NCBI RefSeq assembly: GCF_002374835.1
Contig: NZ_NWVD01000002.1
Coordinates: 124,001-188,000, forward strand
Direction: 5' to 3'
Length of the DNA stretch: 64,000 bases
Source: Sphingomonas ginsenosidimutans
GTDB lineage: Bacteria; Pseudomonadota; Alphaproteobacteria; Sphingomonadales; Sphingomonadaceae
Below the pieces are notes generated by a model. That model was not told the origin of the DNA. It did not search any database and saw only the letters and a list, made by a program, of their open reading frames with translations. The position numbers were made by a program, and so were the translations under genes. Each line of letters starts with the position of its first letter. Within the stretch, counting starts at the first letter, position 1. This document shows, piece after piece, positions 6,417 through 16,156 of the stretch.

Positions 6417-8894
6417 ATGGAGTTGGCGACACAGGCCGCGCTGTTCGATGCCGGGACGCACGCGCGCCGCTGGGCGGACGGCTATGCGGCCGCCGGCACC
6501 GGGGCGGACGTGTTCCACGATCCGGGCGACGCGGCGTGGCTGGCGATGCTGGAGGAACTGTCCGCGGTCGCCGGCGACGATCTGTCGCACGCGCGCGAAC
6601 GGGTGCAACGCCACGCCGCTGACATCGGCACCGGCTTTCGCATCATCGGGGAGGAGGCGGAGCGCCCCTGGCCGCTCAGCCCGGTGCCGCTGCTGATCGA
6701 CGATGCCGAATGGGCGACGATCGAACGCGGCGTGGTGCAGCGCGCCGAGCTGCTCGAAACCATCCTGCGCGATCTCTACGGCCCCGCCCATCTGGTCGCG
6801 CGCGGGCACCTGCCCGCCACGCTGGTCACCGGCAGCCCCTTCTACCTGCGCCCGCTGGTGGGCGTGACGCCGCCGGGCGGCTGCCACCTGCATTTCGTCG
6901 CGATCGACCTGGGGCGCGGGCCATCGGGCGAATGGCGCGTGCTCGCGGATCACCTGCGCACCCCCACTGGCGCGGGCTATGCGCTGGAAAACCGGCTGGC
7001 GGTCAGCCGCACGCTGGGGGGCTTGCAGGGGCGGCTCAACGTGCGCCGCCACGCGCCGTTCTTCGCGGCGTTCCGCGACGGGCTGGCCGCGTCGTGCCGG
7101 CGCAGTGACCCGCGCATCGGGCTGTTGACGCCGGGGCGCTACAATCCCAGCTATGCCGAACAGGCGCATCTGGCACGCTATCTCGGCTTCCTGTTGGTGG
7201 AGGGCGACGATCTCGCCGCGCTGGAGGACAAACTCTACGTCCGCACGATCGGCGGGCTGAAGCGCGTCGATGCGCTGTGGCGGCGGCTCGACCCGCGGCT
7301 GCTCGATCCGCTGGCGTTCGATTCGCATTCGCGGATCGGCGTGCCGGGCCTCATCGACAGCTGGACGGAAGGTAACGTGGTCATCGCCAACGCCCCCGGT
7401 TCGGGGGTGCTGGAAAGCACCGCGTTCGGGGCCTTCCTTCCGCAGCTGGCGACGCGGCTGACCGGCGCGGACCTGATCCTGCCCAATATCGCCACCTGGT
7501 GGTGCGGCCAGCCGGCGGAGGCCGAGCATGTCGCCGCCGAACTCGATTCGCTGCTGCTGTCGTCGGCGTTCGGCGCGCGCACGCTGGGGCTGCCGGCCGA
7601 CGGCGCGGTCGCCGGCGCGGAACTGACCCGCGAACAGCGCGCCGCCTTCCTCGACGACCTCACCCGCCGGCCGCAGGATTATGTCGGGCAGGAAGTGGTG
7701 CGGCTGTCGTCGATGCCGGTGGTGATCGGCGACCGGCTGGAACCGCGCCCGTTCACGCTGCGCGTGTTCGCCGCGCGCGACGGCGACGGCCGGTGGCAGG
7801 TGATGCCCGGCGGCTTCGCGCGTATCGGCGAGCATCCCGATCCGCGCGCGGCGGTGCTGGGCGAGGGCACATGGTCCGCCGACGTGTGCGTCTTCGGCAG
7901 CGATCCGGTGCCGCAGACGTCGCTGCTCCCCGCCGCCGATTCGCTCCACGTCCGCCGCAACCCCGGCACGCTGCCCAGCCGCGTCGCCGACAATTTCTAC
8001 TGGCTGGGCCGCTATCTGGAACGTGGCGAGGCGTTGCTGGCGGCGATCCGCGTGATGCTGGGCAATTCGATCGACGCCGATGCCGGCGCGGCACTCGGCA
8101 CGCGCACGGTCGGCGCGCTGGTCGATGCGATCGTCGGCGTCGGTGCCGCGCCCCGGCCCGACAGCCTGCGCCGCCACGATCTGACGCAGATGGCGCGCAT
8201 CGCGATGGAATCGCCCGACTGGCAATCGGTTGCGACCATCAACGGCCATGCGCAGCGGATCGCGGCGGGATCGCGCGACCGGCTGTCGGCGGACATGGTG
8301 CGGCTGCTCGACGCACCCTTCCCGACGCAGCGCGGGATGCTCGACCGCGCCGGCTCGCTCCAGCGCCGCTATGCCGCGATCGCCGGCCTGTCGGCCGAGC
8401 ATATGGGCCGCACCGCCGCGTGGCGCTTCCACGATCTGGGGCGGCGGATCGAACGCGGCACCGCGATCACGCGCGCCGCGCGCGCGTTCGGGCTGGCGGG
8501 AGCGTCGGTAGACGATCTGTCGACGCTGCTCGATTTCGCCGACAGCCAGATCAGCTACCGCCAGCGCTACCTGACCGGGATTGCGCGCGTGCCCGTCGTC
8601 GACCTCACCGTCCTCGATCCCGGCAATCCGCGCGCGCTGGCGTTCCAGGTGGAGGCAATCCGCGACCATCTCGCGCGGCTGCCGGTGCTCGACGACGACG
8701 GCATGGCCGAACCGCAGCAGGTGGAGGCGACCGGCCTCTGCGCGCTGGTCGCCACGGCGCAGGCCAGCACGCTCGACGCCGCGACGCTGGGCGAGGTGGA
8801 GCGCCGGCTGATGCGCCTGTCCGATGCGATCGCGCACCGTTACTTCCTGCGCGGGGCCGAGCCGCTACGCGCCAGCGGCCTGACGCTCGCCTGA
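6417..8894 (+). CDS. circularly permuted ATP-grasp / alpha-E domain fusion protein
   Basis: An 825-residue protein. The N-terminal part (about 60-490) matches the circularly permuted ATP-grasp family (COG2308): GFRIIGEEAERPWPLSPVPL, LRDLYGPAHLVARGHLPATL, GLLTPGRYNPSYAEQAHLAR, then IANAPGSGVLES and QDYVGQEVVRLSSMPV. From about 511 it becomes an alpha-E helical domain (COG2307): LPSRVADNFYWLGRYLERGE, then GRRIERGTAITRAARAFG and a helical tail to 820. The two families are often separate neighbouring genes; here they are fused. The stop TGA overlaps the ATG of the transglutaminase gene (TGATG), a sign of translational coupling. ATP-grasp enzymes form peptide-like bonds, so a ligase making an amide product is the usual inference, but the substrate is unknown. 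Confidence 0.88.
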   Translation: MELATQAALFDAGTHARRWADGYAAAGTGADVFHDPGDAAWLAMLEELSAVAGDDLSHARERVQRHAADIGTGFRIIGEEAERPWPLSPVPLLIDDAEWATIERGVVQRAELLETILRDLYGPAHLVARGHLPATLVTGSPFYLRPLVGVTPPGGCHLHFVAIDLGRGPSGEWRVLADHLRTPTGAGYALENRLAVSRTLGGLQGRLNVRRHAPFFAAFRDGLAASCRRSDPRIGLLTPGRYNPSYAEQAHLARYLGFLLVEGDDLAALEDKLYVRTIGGLKRVDALWRRLDPRLLDPLAFDSHSRIGVPGLIDSWTEGNVVIANAPGSGVLESTAFGAFLPQLATRLTGADLILPNIATWWCGQPAEAEHVAAELDSLLLSSAFGARTLGLPADGAVAGAELTREQRAAFLDDLTRRPQDYVGQEVVRLSSMPVVIGDRLEPRPFTLRVFAARDGDGRWQVMPGGFARIGEHPDPRAAVLGEGTWSADVCVFGSDPVPQTSLLPAADSLHVRRNPGTLPSRVADNFYWLGRYLERGEALLAAIRVMLGNSIDADAGAALGTRTVGALVDAIVGVGAAPRPDSLRRHDLTQMARIAMESPDWQSVATINGHAQRIAAGSRDRLSADMVRLLDAPFPTQRGMLDRAGSLQRRYAAIAGLSAEHMGRTAAWRFHDLGRRIERGTAITRAARAFGLAGASVDDLSTLLDFADSQISYRQRYLTGIARVPVVDLTVLDPGNPRALAFQVEAIRDHLARLPVLDDDGMAEPQQVEATGLCALVATAQASTLDAATLGEVERRLMRLSDAIAHRYFLRGAEPLRASGLTLA

Positions 8895-9835
8895 TGCGCT
8901 ACGATATCCGCCACATCACCCGCTTCGACTATGGCAATGCGGTCAAGTTCGCGCGCTGCAACCTGCGGCTGAAACCGATCGACTGGCCCGGCCAGCGGCT
9001 GGAGACCTATGACCTGACCGTCGAACCGTCCGGCCGTGCAATGCCCGCGCGCGCGGAGGCGGGGCTGGCGCACGTCACCCGACTGGTGGTCGACCAGCCG
9101 GTGCGCCGCTTGACGATCGAAAGCCGCGCGCAGCTGACGGTCGACCGGCTGGTGCCCGTGCCCGACGCCGCCGATCCGACGCTGGCGGAGGTCGCGCGGA
9201 TGGCGCGCGCCTCGGCCGACATTTCCGCCGCCGGTCCCGCGGCCTATCTCTACCCCTCGCCGCTGATCCCGCTCGACCGCGCGATCGCCGAATATTGCGC
9301 GGCGGACCTGTCGCCGGACCGCAACGCGCTGGAGGCGGGGATCGCGCTGGCGCGCCGCATCCAGAACGATTTCGCCTTCGACCCCGCCGCCACGCTGGTC
9401 GACACCCCCCCGCACGAGGCGTTCCGCCACCGCCGCGGCGTGTGCCAGGATTTCGCGCAGATCATGATTACGGGCCTGCGCGCCGCCGGCCTGCCTGCCG
9501 CCTATGCCTCCGGCTATATCCGCACCATCCCGCCGCCCGGCGAGGCGCGGCTGGTCGGCGCCGACGCGACCCATGCCTGGGTGCTGCTATGGTGCGGCGC
9601 GGCGCGCGGCTGGGTCGGGGTCGATCCCACCAACGGCATCTGGATGGCGGGCGACCATGTGATCGTCGCGATCGGCCGAGACTATGCGGAGATCGCGCCC
9701 GTCGACGGCGTCGTCCTCGGCTCCGGCGCGCAGTCGATGGAGGTCAGCGTCGACGTCGCCCCGATCGAGGAATCCCCCTCGGCACCGCCGATACACGACG
9801 ATTGCGCCGCGCCCGTGCTGGCCCCACATAGCTAG
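8894..9835 (+). CDS. transglutaminase-like cysteine protease
   Basis: A 313-residue protein with the bacterial transglutaminase-like N-terminal domain (MRYDIRHITRFDYGNAVKFA, about 1-90) and a transglutaminase/protease core. The catalytic triad is visible: C184 in RRGVCQDFAQIMI, H227 in DATHAWVLLW and D244 in GVDPTNG. Such proteins are mostly peptidases rather than cross-linking enzymes. Translation starts within the stop of the ATP-grasp/alpha-E gene, so the two products are probably made together. Across bacteria these three domains travel together and are thought to make and cleave a small peptide or peptide tag. No signal peptide is seen, so it acts in the cytoplasm. Confidence 0.88.
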   Translation: MRYDIRHITRFDYGNAVKFARCNLRLKPIDWPGQRLETYDLTVEPSGRAMPARAEAGLAHVTRLVVDQPVRRLTIESRAQLTVDRLVPVPDAADPTLAEVARMARASADISAAGPAAYLYPSPLIPLDRAIAEYCAADLSPDRNALEAGIALARRIQNDFAFDPAATLVDTPPHEAFRHRRGVCQDFAQIMITGLRAAGLPAAYASGYIRTIPPPGEARLVGADATHAWVLLWCGAARGWVGVDPTNGIWMAGDHVIVAIGRDYAEIAPVDGVVLGSGAQSMEVSVDVAPIEESPSAPPIHDDCAAPVLAPHS

Positions 9836-9856
9836 GTAGTAACAACCGGGGACATT

Positions 9857-10792
9857 ATGGCCGATCCTTATGCGACGCTGGGCGTGGCGCGCGGCGCCAG
9901 CGAAGCGGACATCAAGAAGGCGTATCGCAAGCTCGCCAAGGAACTGCATCCCGACCGCAACAAGGACAATCCGAAGGCGTCGGAACGCTTCTCGCAGGTG
10001 ACGTCCGCCTACGACCTGCTGACCGACAAGGACAAGCGCGCGCGCTTCGACCGCGGGGAAATCGACGGCGACGGCAATCCCACGGCCCCGTTCGGCTTCG
10101 GCGGCGGCGGCGGTCCGCGCCCCGGCGGCGCAGGCGGCGGCGGTTTCCGCTCGCAGGGGTTCGAATTCGGCGGCGAGGGCGCCGACATGTCGGATATCTT
10201 CGAGGGGCTGTTCGGCGGGCGCACCGGCGGCGGCTTCGCCAGCGGCTTCGGCCGGCGCGGCACCCCGCCGCAGAAAGGCGCGAACACCGCCTATCGCCTG
10301 ACCGTGCCGTTCGTCGACGCCGCCACGCTCGCGCCGCAGCGCGTGACGCTGGCCGACGGGCGCACGCTCGACCTGAAACTGCCCGCCGGGGTCGAGACGG
10401 GCACGCAGATGCGGCTCGCGGGCAAGGGCGAGGCGGGGCCGGGCGGCGCCGGCGACGCGATCGTCACGATCGAGGTGCAGCCGCACCGCTATTTCACCCG
10501 CGACGGCGACGACGTGCGCCTCGACCTGCCGATCACGCTCAAGGAAGCCGTAGAGGGCGGCAAGGTGAAATGCCCCACGGTCGAAAATCCCGTGATGATT
10601 ACCGTGCCGGCCGGCAGCACCTCGGGCAAGACGCTGCGCCTGAAGGGCAAGGGCTTCCATCGCAAGGGCGGCGAGCGCGGCGACCAGCTGGTCACGCTGG
10701 TGGTCGACGTCCCCGCGGAGGATGCCGCGCTCAAGGCGTTCGTTGCCGGCTGGACCGGAGGAGGGAACCCGCGCGCCGCGATGGGCGTCTGA
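9857..10792 (+). CDS. J-domain co-chaperone, class B (CbpA/DnaJ-like)
   Basis: A 311-residue Hsp40. The N-terminal J domain carries HPD at residues 31-33 and the start [21 protein letters not shown] Gly/Phe-rich linker spans about 75-140 ([20 protein letters not shown], then [14 protein letters not shown]). The C-terminal substrate-binding domains follow ([20 protein letters not shown] to the end). There is no cysteine-rich zinc finger, so it is class B like CbpA rather than DnaJ itself. It should deliver unfolded clients to DnaK. It is first of a probable group with the BrkB-like gene (6 nt gap) and fabI (26 nt gap). Confidence 0.9.
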   Translation: MADPYATLGVARGASEADIKKAYRKLAKELHPDRNKDNPKASERFSQVTSAYDLLTDKDKRARFDRGEIDGDGNPTAPFGFGGGGGPRPGGAGGGGFRSQGFEFGGEGADMSDIFEGLFGGRTGGGFASGFGRRGTPPQKGANTAYRLTVPFVDAATLAPQRVTLADGRTLDLKLPAGVETGTQMRLAGKGEAGPGGAGDAIVTIEVQPHRYFTRDGDDVRLDLPITLKEAVEGGKVKCPTVENPVMITVPAGSTSGKTLRLKGKGFHRKGGERGDQLVTLVVDVPAEDAALKAFVAGWTGGGNPRAAMGV

Positions 10793-10798
10793 TCCCCC

Positions 10799-11746
10799 GT
10801 GACAGACGGCCAGACGGCACTCACCCCCGAGGATCGCGGCCGCGATCACGCTGCGGCGCGCCGCCGGCTCGACCGGCGGCTGGCACGGGTGCGGCCGGGC
10901 GCCTATGCGTGGGAAGTGCTCAAGCGCGCGCTGATCGGCGTCTATAATGACGGGTTCATGCACGCGGGAAACCTGGCCTATCTCGCGCTGATGACGGTGT
11001 TTCCATTCTTCATCGTCGCGGCCGCGATCGCCTCGGTCGTGGGGCAGAGCGACGACGTGCAGCATGCGGTGCGCAGCTTCCTGTCGGTGCTGCCCCCCAA
11101 TGTCGCCGACATCCTGCGCAAGCCGATCGCCGACGTGCTGGCGGCGCGCACCGGCTCGCTGCTGTGGCTGGGCGCGCTGATCGGGCTGTGGACGGTCGGC
11201 AGCTTCGCGGAGACGATCCGCGACATCTTCCGCCGCGCCTACGGCACGCGCAGCAGCCAGTCGCTGTGGCGCGCCCGCCTCGGCCTCAGCCTCGCGATCA
11301 TCGCCTCGGTGGTGATCGCGCTGATCTCGTTCCTGGTACAGGGCGTACTGACCGCCGCCGAACAGTTCATCTACCGCCTGCTGCCGGTGGCGCAGGATGT
11401 CGCCAGCTGGCTCGGCCTTGCCCGGCTGGTGCCCGCGGCGATCATGTTCGGCGCGCTCTACATGCTGTTCTACTCGGTCACGCCGGGTAAATACCGCAAG
11501 TCCGAAAGTCGGAAATGGCCCGGCGCGCTGTTCACGACCTTGTGGTGGGTCAGCATGACCGCGGGCCTGCCGTTCGTCCTGTCGCAGCTGGGCGGCTACG
11601 ACCTGACCTATGGCAGTCTGGCGGGGGTCGTGGTGATGCTGCTGTTTTTCTACCTCATCGGTCTCGGCCTCGTGTTCGGCGCCCATCTCAACGCGGCACT
11701 GGCGGAGCCGCCCGAACCGGTAGTAGAGGGGAGCGCAACGACTTAG
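10799..11746 (+). CDS. YihY/BrkB-family inner membrane protein
   Basis: A 315-residue membrane protein with a GTG start 6 nt after the J-domain gene. About six hydrophobic helices can be traced, beginning at NLAYLALMTVFPFFIVAAAI (about 60-80) and ending with LAGVVVMLLFFYLIGLGLVF. The family signature near the first helix (HAGNLAYLALMTVFPF) and the late segment GALFTTLWWVSMTAGLPFVL fit YihY/BrkB. These proteins were once called RNase BN in error, and their function is unsettled. The long cytoplasmic N-terminus is Arg-rich. Placement between a chaperone gene and fabI gives no clear clue to its role. Confidence 0.87.
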   Translation: MTDGQTALTPEDRGRDHAAARRRLDRRLARVRPGAYAWEVLKRALIGVYNDGFMHAGNLAYLALMTVFPFFIVAAAIASVVGQSDDVQHAVRSFLSVLPPNVADILRKPIADVLAARTGSLLWLGALIGLWTVGSFAETIRDIFRRAYGTRSSQSLWRARLGLSLAIIASVVIALISFLVQGVLTAAEQFIYRLLPVAQDVASWLGLARLVPAAIMFGALYMLFYSVTPGKYRKSESRKWPGALFTTLWWVSMTAGLPFVLSQLGGYDLTYGSLAGVVVMLLFFYLIGLGLVFGAHLNAALAEPPEPVVEGSATT

Positions 11747-11772
11747 CGAAATCGAATGAAGGGCGTGACGGC

Positions 11773-12576
11773 GTGAACGGATTGATGGCGGGCAAGCGCG
11801 GGCTGATCATGGGCCTGGCCAACGACAAGTCGCTGGCCTGGGGGATCGCCAAGCAGTTGAGCGAGGCGGGCGCGGAGCTCGCCTTTTCCTATCAGGGTGC
11901 GGCGATGGAAAAGCGCGTCCGCCCGCTGGCCGAGCAGCTGGGCGTCGCGCGGCTGTTCGACTGCGACGTGTCGGACATGGACGCGCTCGACGCGACCTTT
12001 GCCGAACTGGCGAAGGAATGGCCGACGATCGACTTCGTCGTCCATGCGATCGGCTTTTCCGACAAGTCGCAGCTGCGCGGCAAGTTCTACGACACCACGC
12101 TCGACAATTTCCTGATGACGATGAACATCTCGGCCTATTCGCTGGTCGCGGTGGCGCAGCGCGCGCAGGCGATGATGCCGGAAGGCGGCGCGATCCTGAC
12201 GCTGACCTATTATGGCGCGGAAAAGGTCATCCCGCATTACAACGTCATGGGCGTGGCCAAGGCCGCGCTGGAAACCTGCGTGAAATATCTCGCGGTCGAT
12301 CTGGGGCCGCGCAACATCCGCGTCAACGCCATCTCCGCCGGCCCGATCCAGACACTGGCGGCGCGCGGCATCGGCGACTTCAACTACATCCTGAAATGGA
12401 ACGAGCTGAACGCCCCGCTGCGCCGCACCGTCACGATCGAGGATGTCGGCGGCGCGGGCCTGTACATGCTGTCCGATCTCGCCAGCGGCGTCACCGGCGA
12501 AATCCATCATGTCGACGCCGGCTACAACGTCATCGGGATGAAGGCGGAGGACGCGCCCGACATCGCGCTCGCCTGA
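11773..12576 (+). CDS. fabI: enoyl-[acyl-carrier-protein] reductase (NADH) FabI
   Basis: A 267-residue short-chain dehydrogenase carrying out the last reduction of the type II fatty acid elongation cycle. The N-terminal nucleotide site is GKRGLIMGLANDKSLAWGIA, the divergent FabI version of the glycine motif. The catalytic pair is Y156 and K163 with seven-residue spacing (YYGAEKVIPHYNVMGVAKAA), and Y146/Y147 precedes it. SAGPIQTLAARGI is also typical. I chose the GTG at 11773 (an AAGGG lies about 9 nt upstream); an ATG at 11785 is the alternative. This type is the triclosan-sensitive reductase. It is followed after 7 nt by a GNAT gene. Confidence 0.95.
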   Translation: MNGLMAGKRGLIMGLANDKSLAWGIAKQLSEAGAELAFSYQGAAMEKRVRPLAEQLGVARLFDCDVSDMDALDATFAELAKEWPTIDFVVHAIGFSDKSQLRGKFYDTTLDNFLMTMNISAYSLVAVAQRAQAMMPEGGAILTLTYYGAEKVIPHYNVMGVAKAALETCVKYLAVDLGPRNIRVNAISAGPIQTLAARGIGDFNYILKWNELNAPLRRTVTIEDVGGAGLYMLSDLASGVTGEIHHVDAGYNVIGMKAEDAPDIALA

Positions 12577-12583
12577 CGCGCGC

Positions 12584-13108
12584 ATGACCATCGCGATCCA
12601 CCCCGCCGGCGCCGCGCATGTCGCCGCGATTGACGCGCTCCTCCGCGCCGGCTTCCCGCGCGCGGACGAGGCCGATCTGGTCCGCCGGCTGTGCGTCGAC
12701 GGCGACATGGTGCTGATGCTGGTCGCGGTGGACGAGGATGACGGGGCGCTCGCCGGCGCGGTCGCGTTCAGCCGGATGCGGGTCGATGCCGGCGGCAAGG
12801 CGATTCCCGCCGTCGCGCTCGCGCCGGTCGCGGTCGCCCCGGCGTGGCGCCGGCAGGGCGTGGCGGAGGCGCTGATCCGGGCAGGCATCGAACAGCTGGA
12901 GCGCGCCGGCATCGTCCTGTGCTTCGTGCTGGGCGAGCCGTCCTTCTACGAACGCTTCGGCTTCCACGCCGATTACGCGCGCAACTTCGCCTCCCCCTAT
13001 GCCGGCGACTATCTGATGGCGCTGCCGCTGCAGGGCGGACTGATGCCCTGCGGCACCCGCGGCGAGGCCCGCCACGCCCCCGCCTTCGCCGCGCTGTCGG
13101 TAGACTGA
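12584..13108 (+). CDS. GNAT-family N-acetyltransferase
   Basis: A 174-residue acetyltransferase with the acetyl-CoA site ALAPVAVAPAWRRQGVAEAL (about 80-100), which contains the Q/RxxGxA-type loop RRQGVAEA. It continues into VLCFVLGEPSFYERFGFHAD. This resembles the YhbS-like group, where the segment GxPxFYxRFGF is conserved. It begins 7 nt after fabI. The substrate cannot be inferred; an amine or the N-terminus of a protein are the usual options. Confidence 0.85.
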   Translation: MTIAIHPAGAAHVAAIDALLRAGFPRADEADLVRRLCVDGDMVLMLVAVDEDDGALAGAVAFSRMRVDAGGKAIPAVALAPVAVAPAWRRQGVAEALIRAGIEQLERAGIVLCFVLGEPSFYERFGFHADYARNFASPYAGDYLMALPLQGGLMPCGTRGEARHAPAFAALSVD

Positions 13109-13204
13109 CCACGAACCAAGACCGGCCCCTCCCGCCAAACGTCATCCCAGCGAAAGGCTCCAGACCGCACCCGGGCGGCGCCACCCGGCGCGAGCCCCCC
13201 ACCC

Positions 13205-14875
13205 TCACGCCGGCTTCTTCTCCTCGTAATACAAGGGCCCCAGCGCATCGATCACTCCGGTCGCGTCCAGCGCGCGTGCCGGATCGACGCCCTTGTCGAC
13301 CGCGCGGATCGTCAGTTCGGTCTTGTACCCGGTCGGCGTGCTGCTGATCTCGCGGCCATATTGGGTCTGCACCAGCCGGCGCATGTAATCGTTGCGCTTG
13401 ACGATCACGAACGCGGGCTTCCCCGCTGCCTTCGCGACTTCCGCCGCGCGCAGCAGCGTCATTTCCTGCACCAGCGTCTGCGACGGGGTGTTGCCGATGA
13501 ACTCCACCATCACCGTCCCGTCGGCGTTGGGGGTGGAGCGGAAGCCGTCGGTGCGGCTGATCCCCCCGAGCAGGCTGGTCCCCATGCTCAGCGCGCCGCC
13601 GATCAACGCGCCGAGGATGTTCGGGCGTGCACGGTCGTAATCGACCACCGATCGCGGCGTTTCGGGCGCGATCATCGCGAGCGGGATCACGGCGACCAGC
13701 CCGTCGCGACGCGCCTTGGCGGCATCGGCGTCGGCCGGTTCGAACGATCCCACCGCCGCCGCCTTGTCCGCGGGCAGCGCCGCCTTCACCGCGCTCATCA
13801 GTTCGGCGGTCGCGGCGTTGGGCGGCATCGGCGTCGCCTTCATGATCGCGAGCGCATCGTGGGGGCGCTTCTCGGCCACCGCGATCCGCGCCTCGATCCG
13901 CTTGGCATAGCGTTCGGAAAACTCGCCCAGCCGCTCGCGGATCGCCGTCGCCAGCGCGGGCAGCGCGGCTGACGCCTTCTCCGCATCCTTGCCGGTCGCG
14001 GCCGGCACCGGCGTCGCCGCAGCGGCCGGCAGCGCGGCGGCCATCCGCTGACGTACCTCCGCCAGCATCGCCTTCGCGCCGGCGACGTCGCCGGTCGCGG
14101 CGCGCGCATAGGCGATGTGATAGCTCACCATCATCGCCGCCAGCAGCCGGTCCGAATCGGGGGAACGCAGCGCCAGCGCCAGCGGCGGCAGCGGCTCGGT
14201 CGGCCACGATACGGCGACGGACGGTGCCAGCGCCACGACCCGCGCGAAATTGCCCGCATCCGCTTCACGGATCAGCATTCCGGTCGCGGCATCGGGGTCC
14301 AGCCGCAGCAGGTCGCCCGGCGTCCCGCCCGGCTCGAACTGCAGGATCGTCGACGCGACCTGCTGCACCTCGAGCGCATAGGGGCGCGCCGCGATCGCCT
14401 GCCGCGCCAGCGGCGCTGCCGCGGCCACGTCGCCCTTGCGCGCCGCCGCCAGCGCGCGCAGCAGCGTCAACGACACACCCATGCTGCGCTGGTAGAACCG
14501 GTCCTGCGCGAGCGGCCCCGCCGCCGCCTCGGCCAGGTCGAGATCCGCCACCGCCCCGGCCAGATCGTCGGAATGGAGCCGCGCGGCCGCCCGCGCACGC
14601 AACAGATGCGCGCGCCGCAGCGTCTGCGTCGGCAACAGCCGCGGGCTGCCCAGCGCGACGGTGCAGGCGGCGATCGTCTGCGCATCGCGGCTCCCGCCCA
14701 GCAGCTGGAACGGCGTGGAGCCGACCTGCCCGCGCAGCCCATCGGGTTGCTTGCCGGGATGCTGCCGCCCGTCGCAACGCTCGAAATCGGCCTTGTCGTC
14801 GGCATGCGCCACGCCCGCGCCGAACCCCGCCACCAGCCCCGCCATCAGCAGGGCCGCCGTCCTCACCTTCGCCAC
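13205..14875 (-). CDS. exported protein of unknown function, alpha-helical repeats plus CC0125-like C-terminal segment
   Basis: A 556-residue protein with a Sec signal peptide (AALLMAGLVAGFGAGVAHA, cleavage near residue 25). Residues about 60-370 are Ala-rich helical sequence with TPR-like character (LAGAVADLDLAEAAAGPLAQ, KGDVAAAAPLARQAIAARPY). The C-terminal 110 residues differ: TVMVEFIGNTPSQTLVQEMT followed by LLRAAEVAKAAGKPAF and a YEEKKPA end. That pattern (V-x-F-x-GN, then LLRAAE and an aromatic strand) resembles the CC0125/CC1285 lipoprotein group of alphaproteobacteria, but there is no lipobox. I do not know its function; a periplasmic scaffold is a guess. It converges with the GNAT gene and diverges from aroC. 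Confidence 0.75.
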   Translation of the reverse strand: MAKVRTAALLMAGLVAGFGAGVAHADDKADFERCDGRQHPGKQPDGLRGQVGSTPFQLLGGSRDAQTIAACTVALGSPRLLPTQTLRRAHLLRARAAARLHSDDLAGAVADLDLAEAAAGPLAQDRFYQRSMGVSLTLLRALAAARKGDVAAAAPLARQAIAARPYALEVQQVASTILQFEPGGTPGDLLRLDPDAATGMLIREADAGNFARVVALAPSVAVSWPTEPLPPLALALRSPDSDRLLAAMMVSYHIAYARAATGDVAGAKAMLAEVRQRMAAALPAAAATPVPAATGKDAEKASAALPALATAIRERLGEFSERYAKRIEARIAVAEKRPHDALAIMKATPMPPNAATAELMSAVKAALPADKAAAVGSFEPADADAAKARRDGLVAVIPLAMIAPETPRSVVDYDRARPNILGALIGGALSMGTSLLGGISRTDGFRSTPNADGTVMVEFIGNTPSQTLVQEMTLLRAAEVAKAAGKPAFVIVKRNDYMRRLVQTQYGREISSTPTGYKTELTIRAVDKGVDPARALDATGVIDALGPLYYEEKKPA

Positions 14876-15015
14876 CGGATATTCCCCTTCGCCGAATCGC
14901 GTGGCGACGCCCCCCGGCGCCGCTCCCCCGCGCGATCACGCCCCTGTCATAGCCGCGCGCAATCTGTCATGGCGAGCGCCATGTTCGCCCCCGCCTTCCC
15001 CCCCGGTACACCGCG

Positions 15016-16083
15016 ATGAGCTTCAACACCTTCGGCCGCGTCTTCCGCTTCACCACCTGGGGGGAAAGCCACGGGCCGGCGCTGGGCGCGGTGGTCGACG
15101 GGTGCCCGCCGGGGATCGCGCTGTCGGAACAGGATATCCAGCCGTGGCTCGACAAGCGCCGCCCCGGCCAGTCGCGCTTCACCACCCAGCGCCGCGAACC
15201 CGATCAGGTGCGCATCCTGTCCGGCGTGTTCGACGGGAAGACGACCGGCACGCCGATCAGCCTGATGATCGAGAATGTCGACCAGCGGTCGAAGGATTAT
15301 TCCGACGTCGCGCTCGCCTATCGGCCCGGCCATGCCGATTACGCCTATGACGCCAAATACGGCTTCCGCGACTATCGCGGCGGCGGGCGGTCGTCGGCAC
15401 GCGAAACCGCCGCGCGCGTCGCGGCGGGCGCGGTGGCGCGCGCGGTCGTGCCGCAGGTGCGCGTGCGCGCCTGGGTGGAGGCGATCGGCGGCGATGCGGT
15501 CGACCCGGCGGCGTTCGACGATACGCAGATCGACGCCAACCCGTTCTTCTGTCCCGATGCCGCCGCCGCCGCGCGCTGGGAGGCGAAGGTCGATGCCGCG
15601 CGCAAGTCCGGCTCCTCGCTGGGCGCGGTGATCGCGTGCGAGGCGACCGGCGTGCCCGCCGGCTGGGGCGCGCCGCTCTATGCCAAGCTCGACAGCGAAC
15701 TGGCCTCGGCGATCATGTCGATCAATGCGGTGAAGGGGGTGGAGATCGGCGACGGCTTCGCCGCGGCGGCGCTGTCGGGCGAACAGAATGCCGATCCGAT
15801 GCGCCCCGGCGACGGCGGCCCGCGCTTCCTGGCCAACCACGCCGGCGGGATCGCGGGCGGGATCGCCACCGGCCAGCCGATCCGCGTGCGCGCCGCGTTC
15901 AAGCCGACCAGCTCGATCCTGACCCCGGTCGAAACGATCACCCGCACCGGCGAGGCCGCCGATATCGCCACCAAGGGCCGCCACGATCCGTGCGTCGGCA
16001 TCCGCGGCGTGCCGGTGGTGGAGGCGATGGTCGCGCTGGTGCTCGCCGATCAGGCGCTGCTCCACCGTGCCCAATGCGGGTAA
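15016..16083 (+). CDS. aroC: chorismate synthase
   Basis: A 355-residue FMN-dependent enzyme converting 5-enolpyruvylshikimate-3-phosphate to chorismate, the last step of the shikimate pathway. All three family signatures are visible: [18 protein letters not shown] near residue 16, [20 protein letters not shown] near 120-140, and [20 protein letters not shown] near 320-340. The length fits the bacterial monofunctional enzyme. No good ribosome site precedes the ATG. It stands alone, with a predicted stress promoter beginning 18 nt after its stop that belongs to the next gene. Confidence 0.96.
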   Translation: MSFNTFGRVFRFTTWGESHGPALGAVVDGCPPGIALSEQDIQPWLDKRRPGQSRFTTQRREPDQVRILSGVFDGKTTGTPISLMIENVDQRSKDYSDVALAYRPGHADYAYDAKYGFRDYRGGGRSSARETAARVAAGAVARAVVPQVRVRAWVEAIGGDAVDPAAFDDTQIDANPFFCPDAAAAARWEAKVDAARKSGSSLGAVIACEATGVPAGWGAPLYAKLDSELASAIMSINAVKGVEIGDGFAAAALSGEQNADPMRPGDGGPRFLANHAGGIAGGIATGQPIRVRAAFKPTSSILTPVETITRTGEAADIATKGRHDPCVGIRGVPVVEAMVALVLADQALLHRAQCG

Positions 16084-16101
16084 TGTTATAGTACCGATTC
16101 G

Positions 16102-16127
16102 GGAACGATTCCACCGATCGCATCGTT
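16102..16127 (+). promoter_or_regulatory. predicted EcfG-type general stress promoter
   Basis: GGAAC (16102-16106), a 17-nt spacer, then CGTT (16124-16127), which is the exact consensus of EcfG sigma factor promoters in alphaproteobacteria. It lies 29 nt before the start of the downstream small exported protein. A second copy with the same spacing precedes the next gene (16790-16815), which makes chance less likely. Confidence 0.75.
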
Positions 16128-16156
16128 GCTCCTGCGTAATTGTGAGGAGAATGGAT

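Noticed and set aside
16067..16156. Longer start for the first small exported protein
   Set aside because: It would overlap the end of aroC, include the predicted stress promoter, and put 30 residues in front of a perfect signal peptide.
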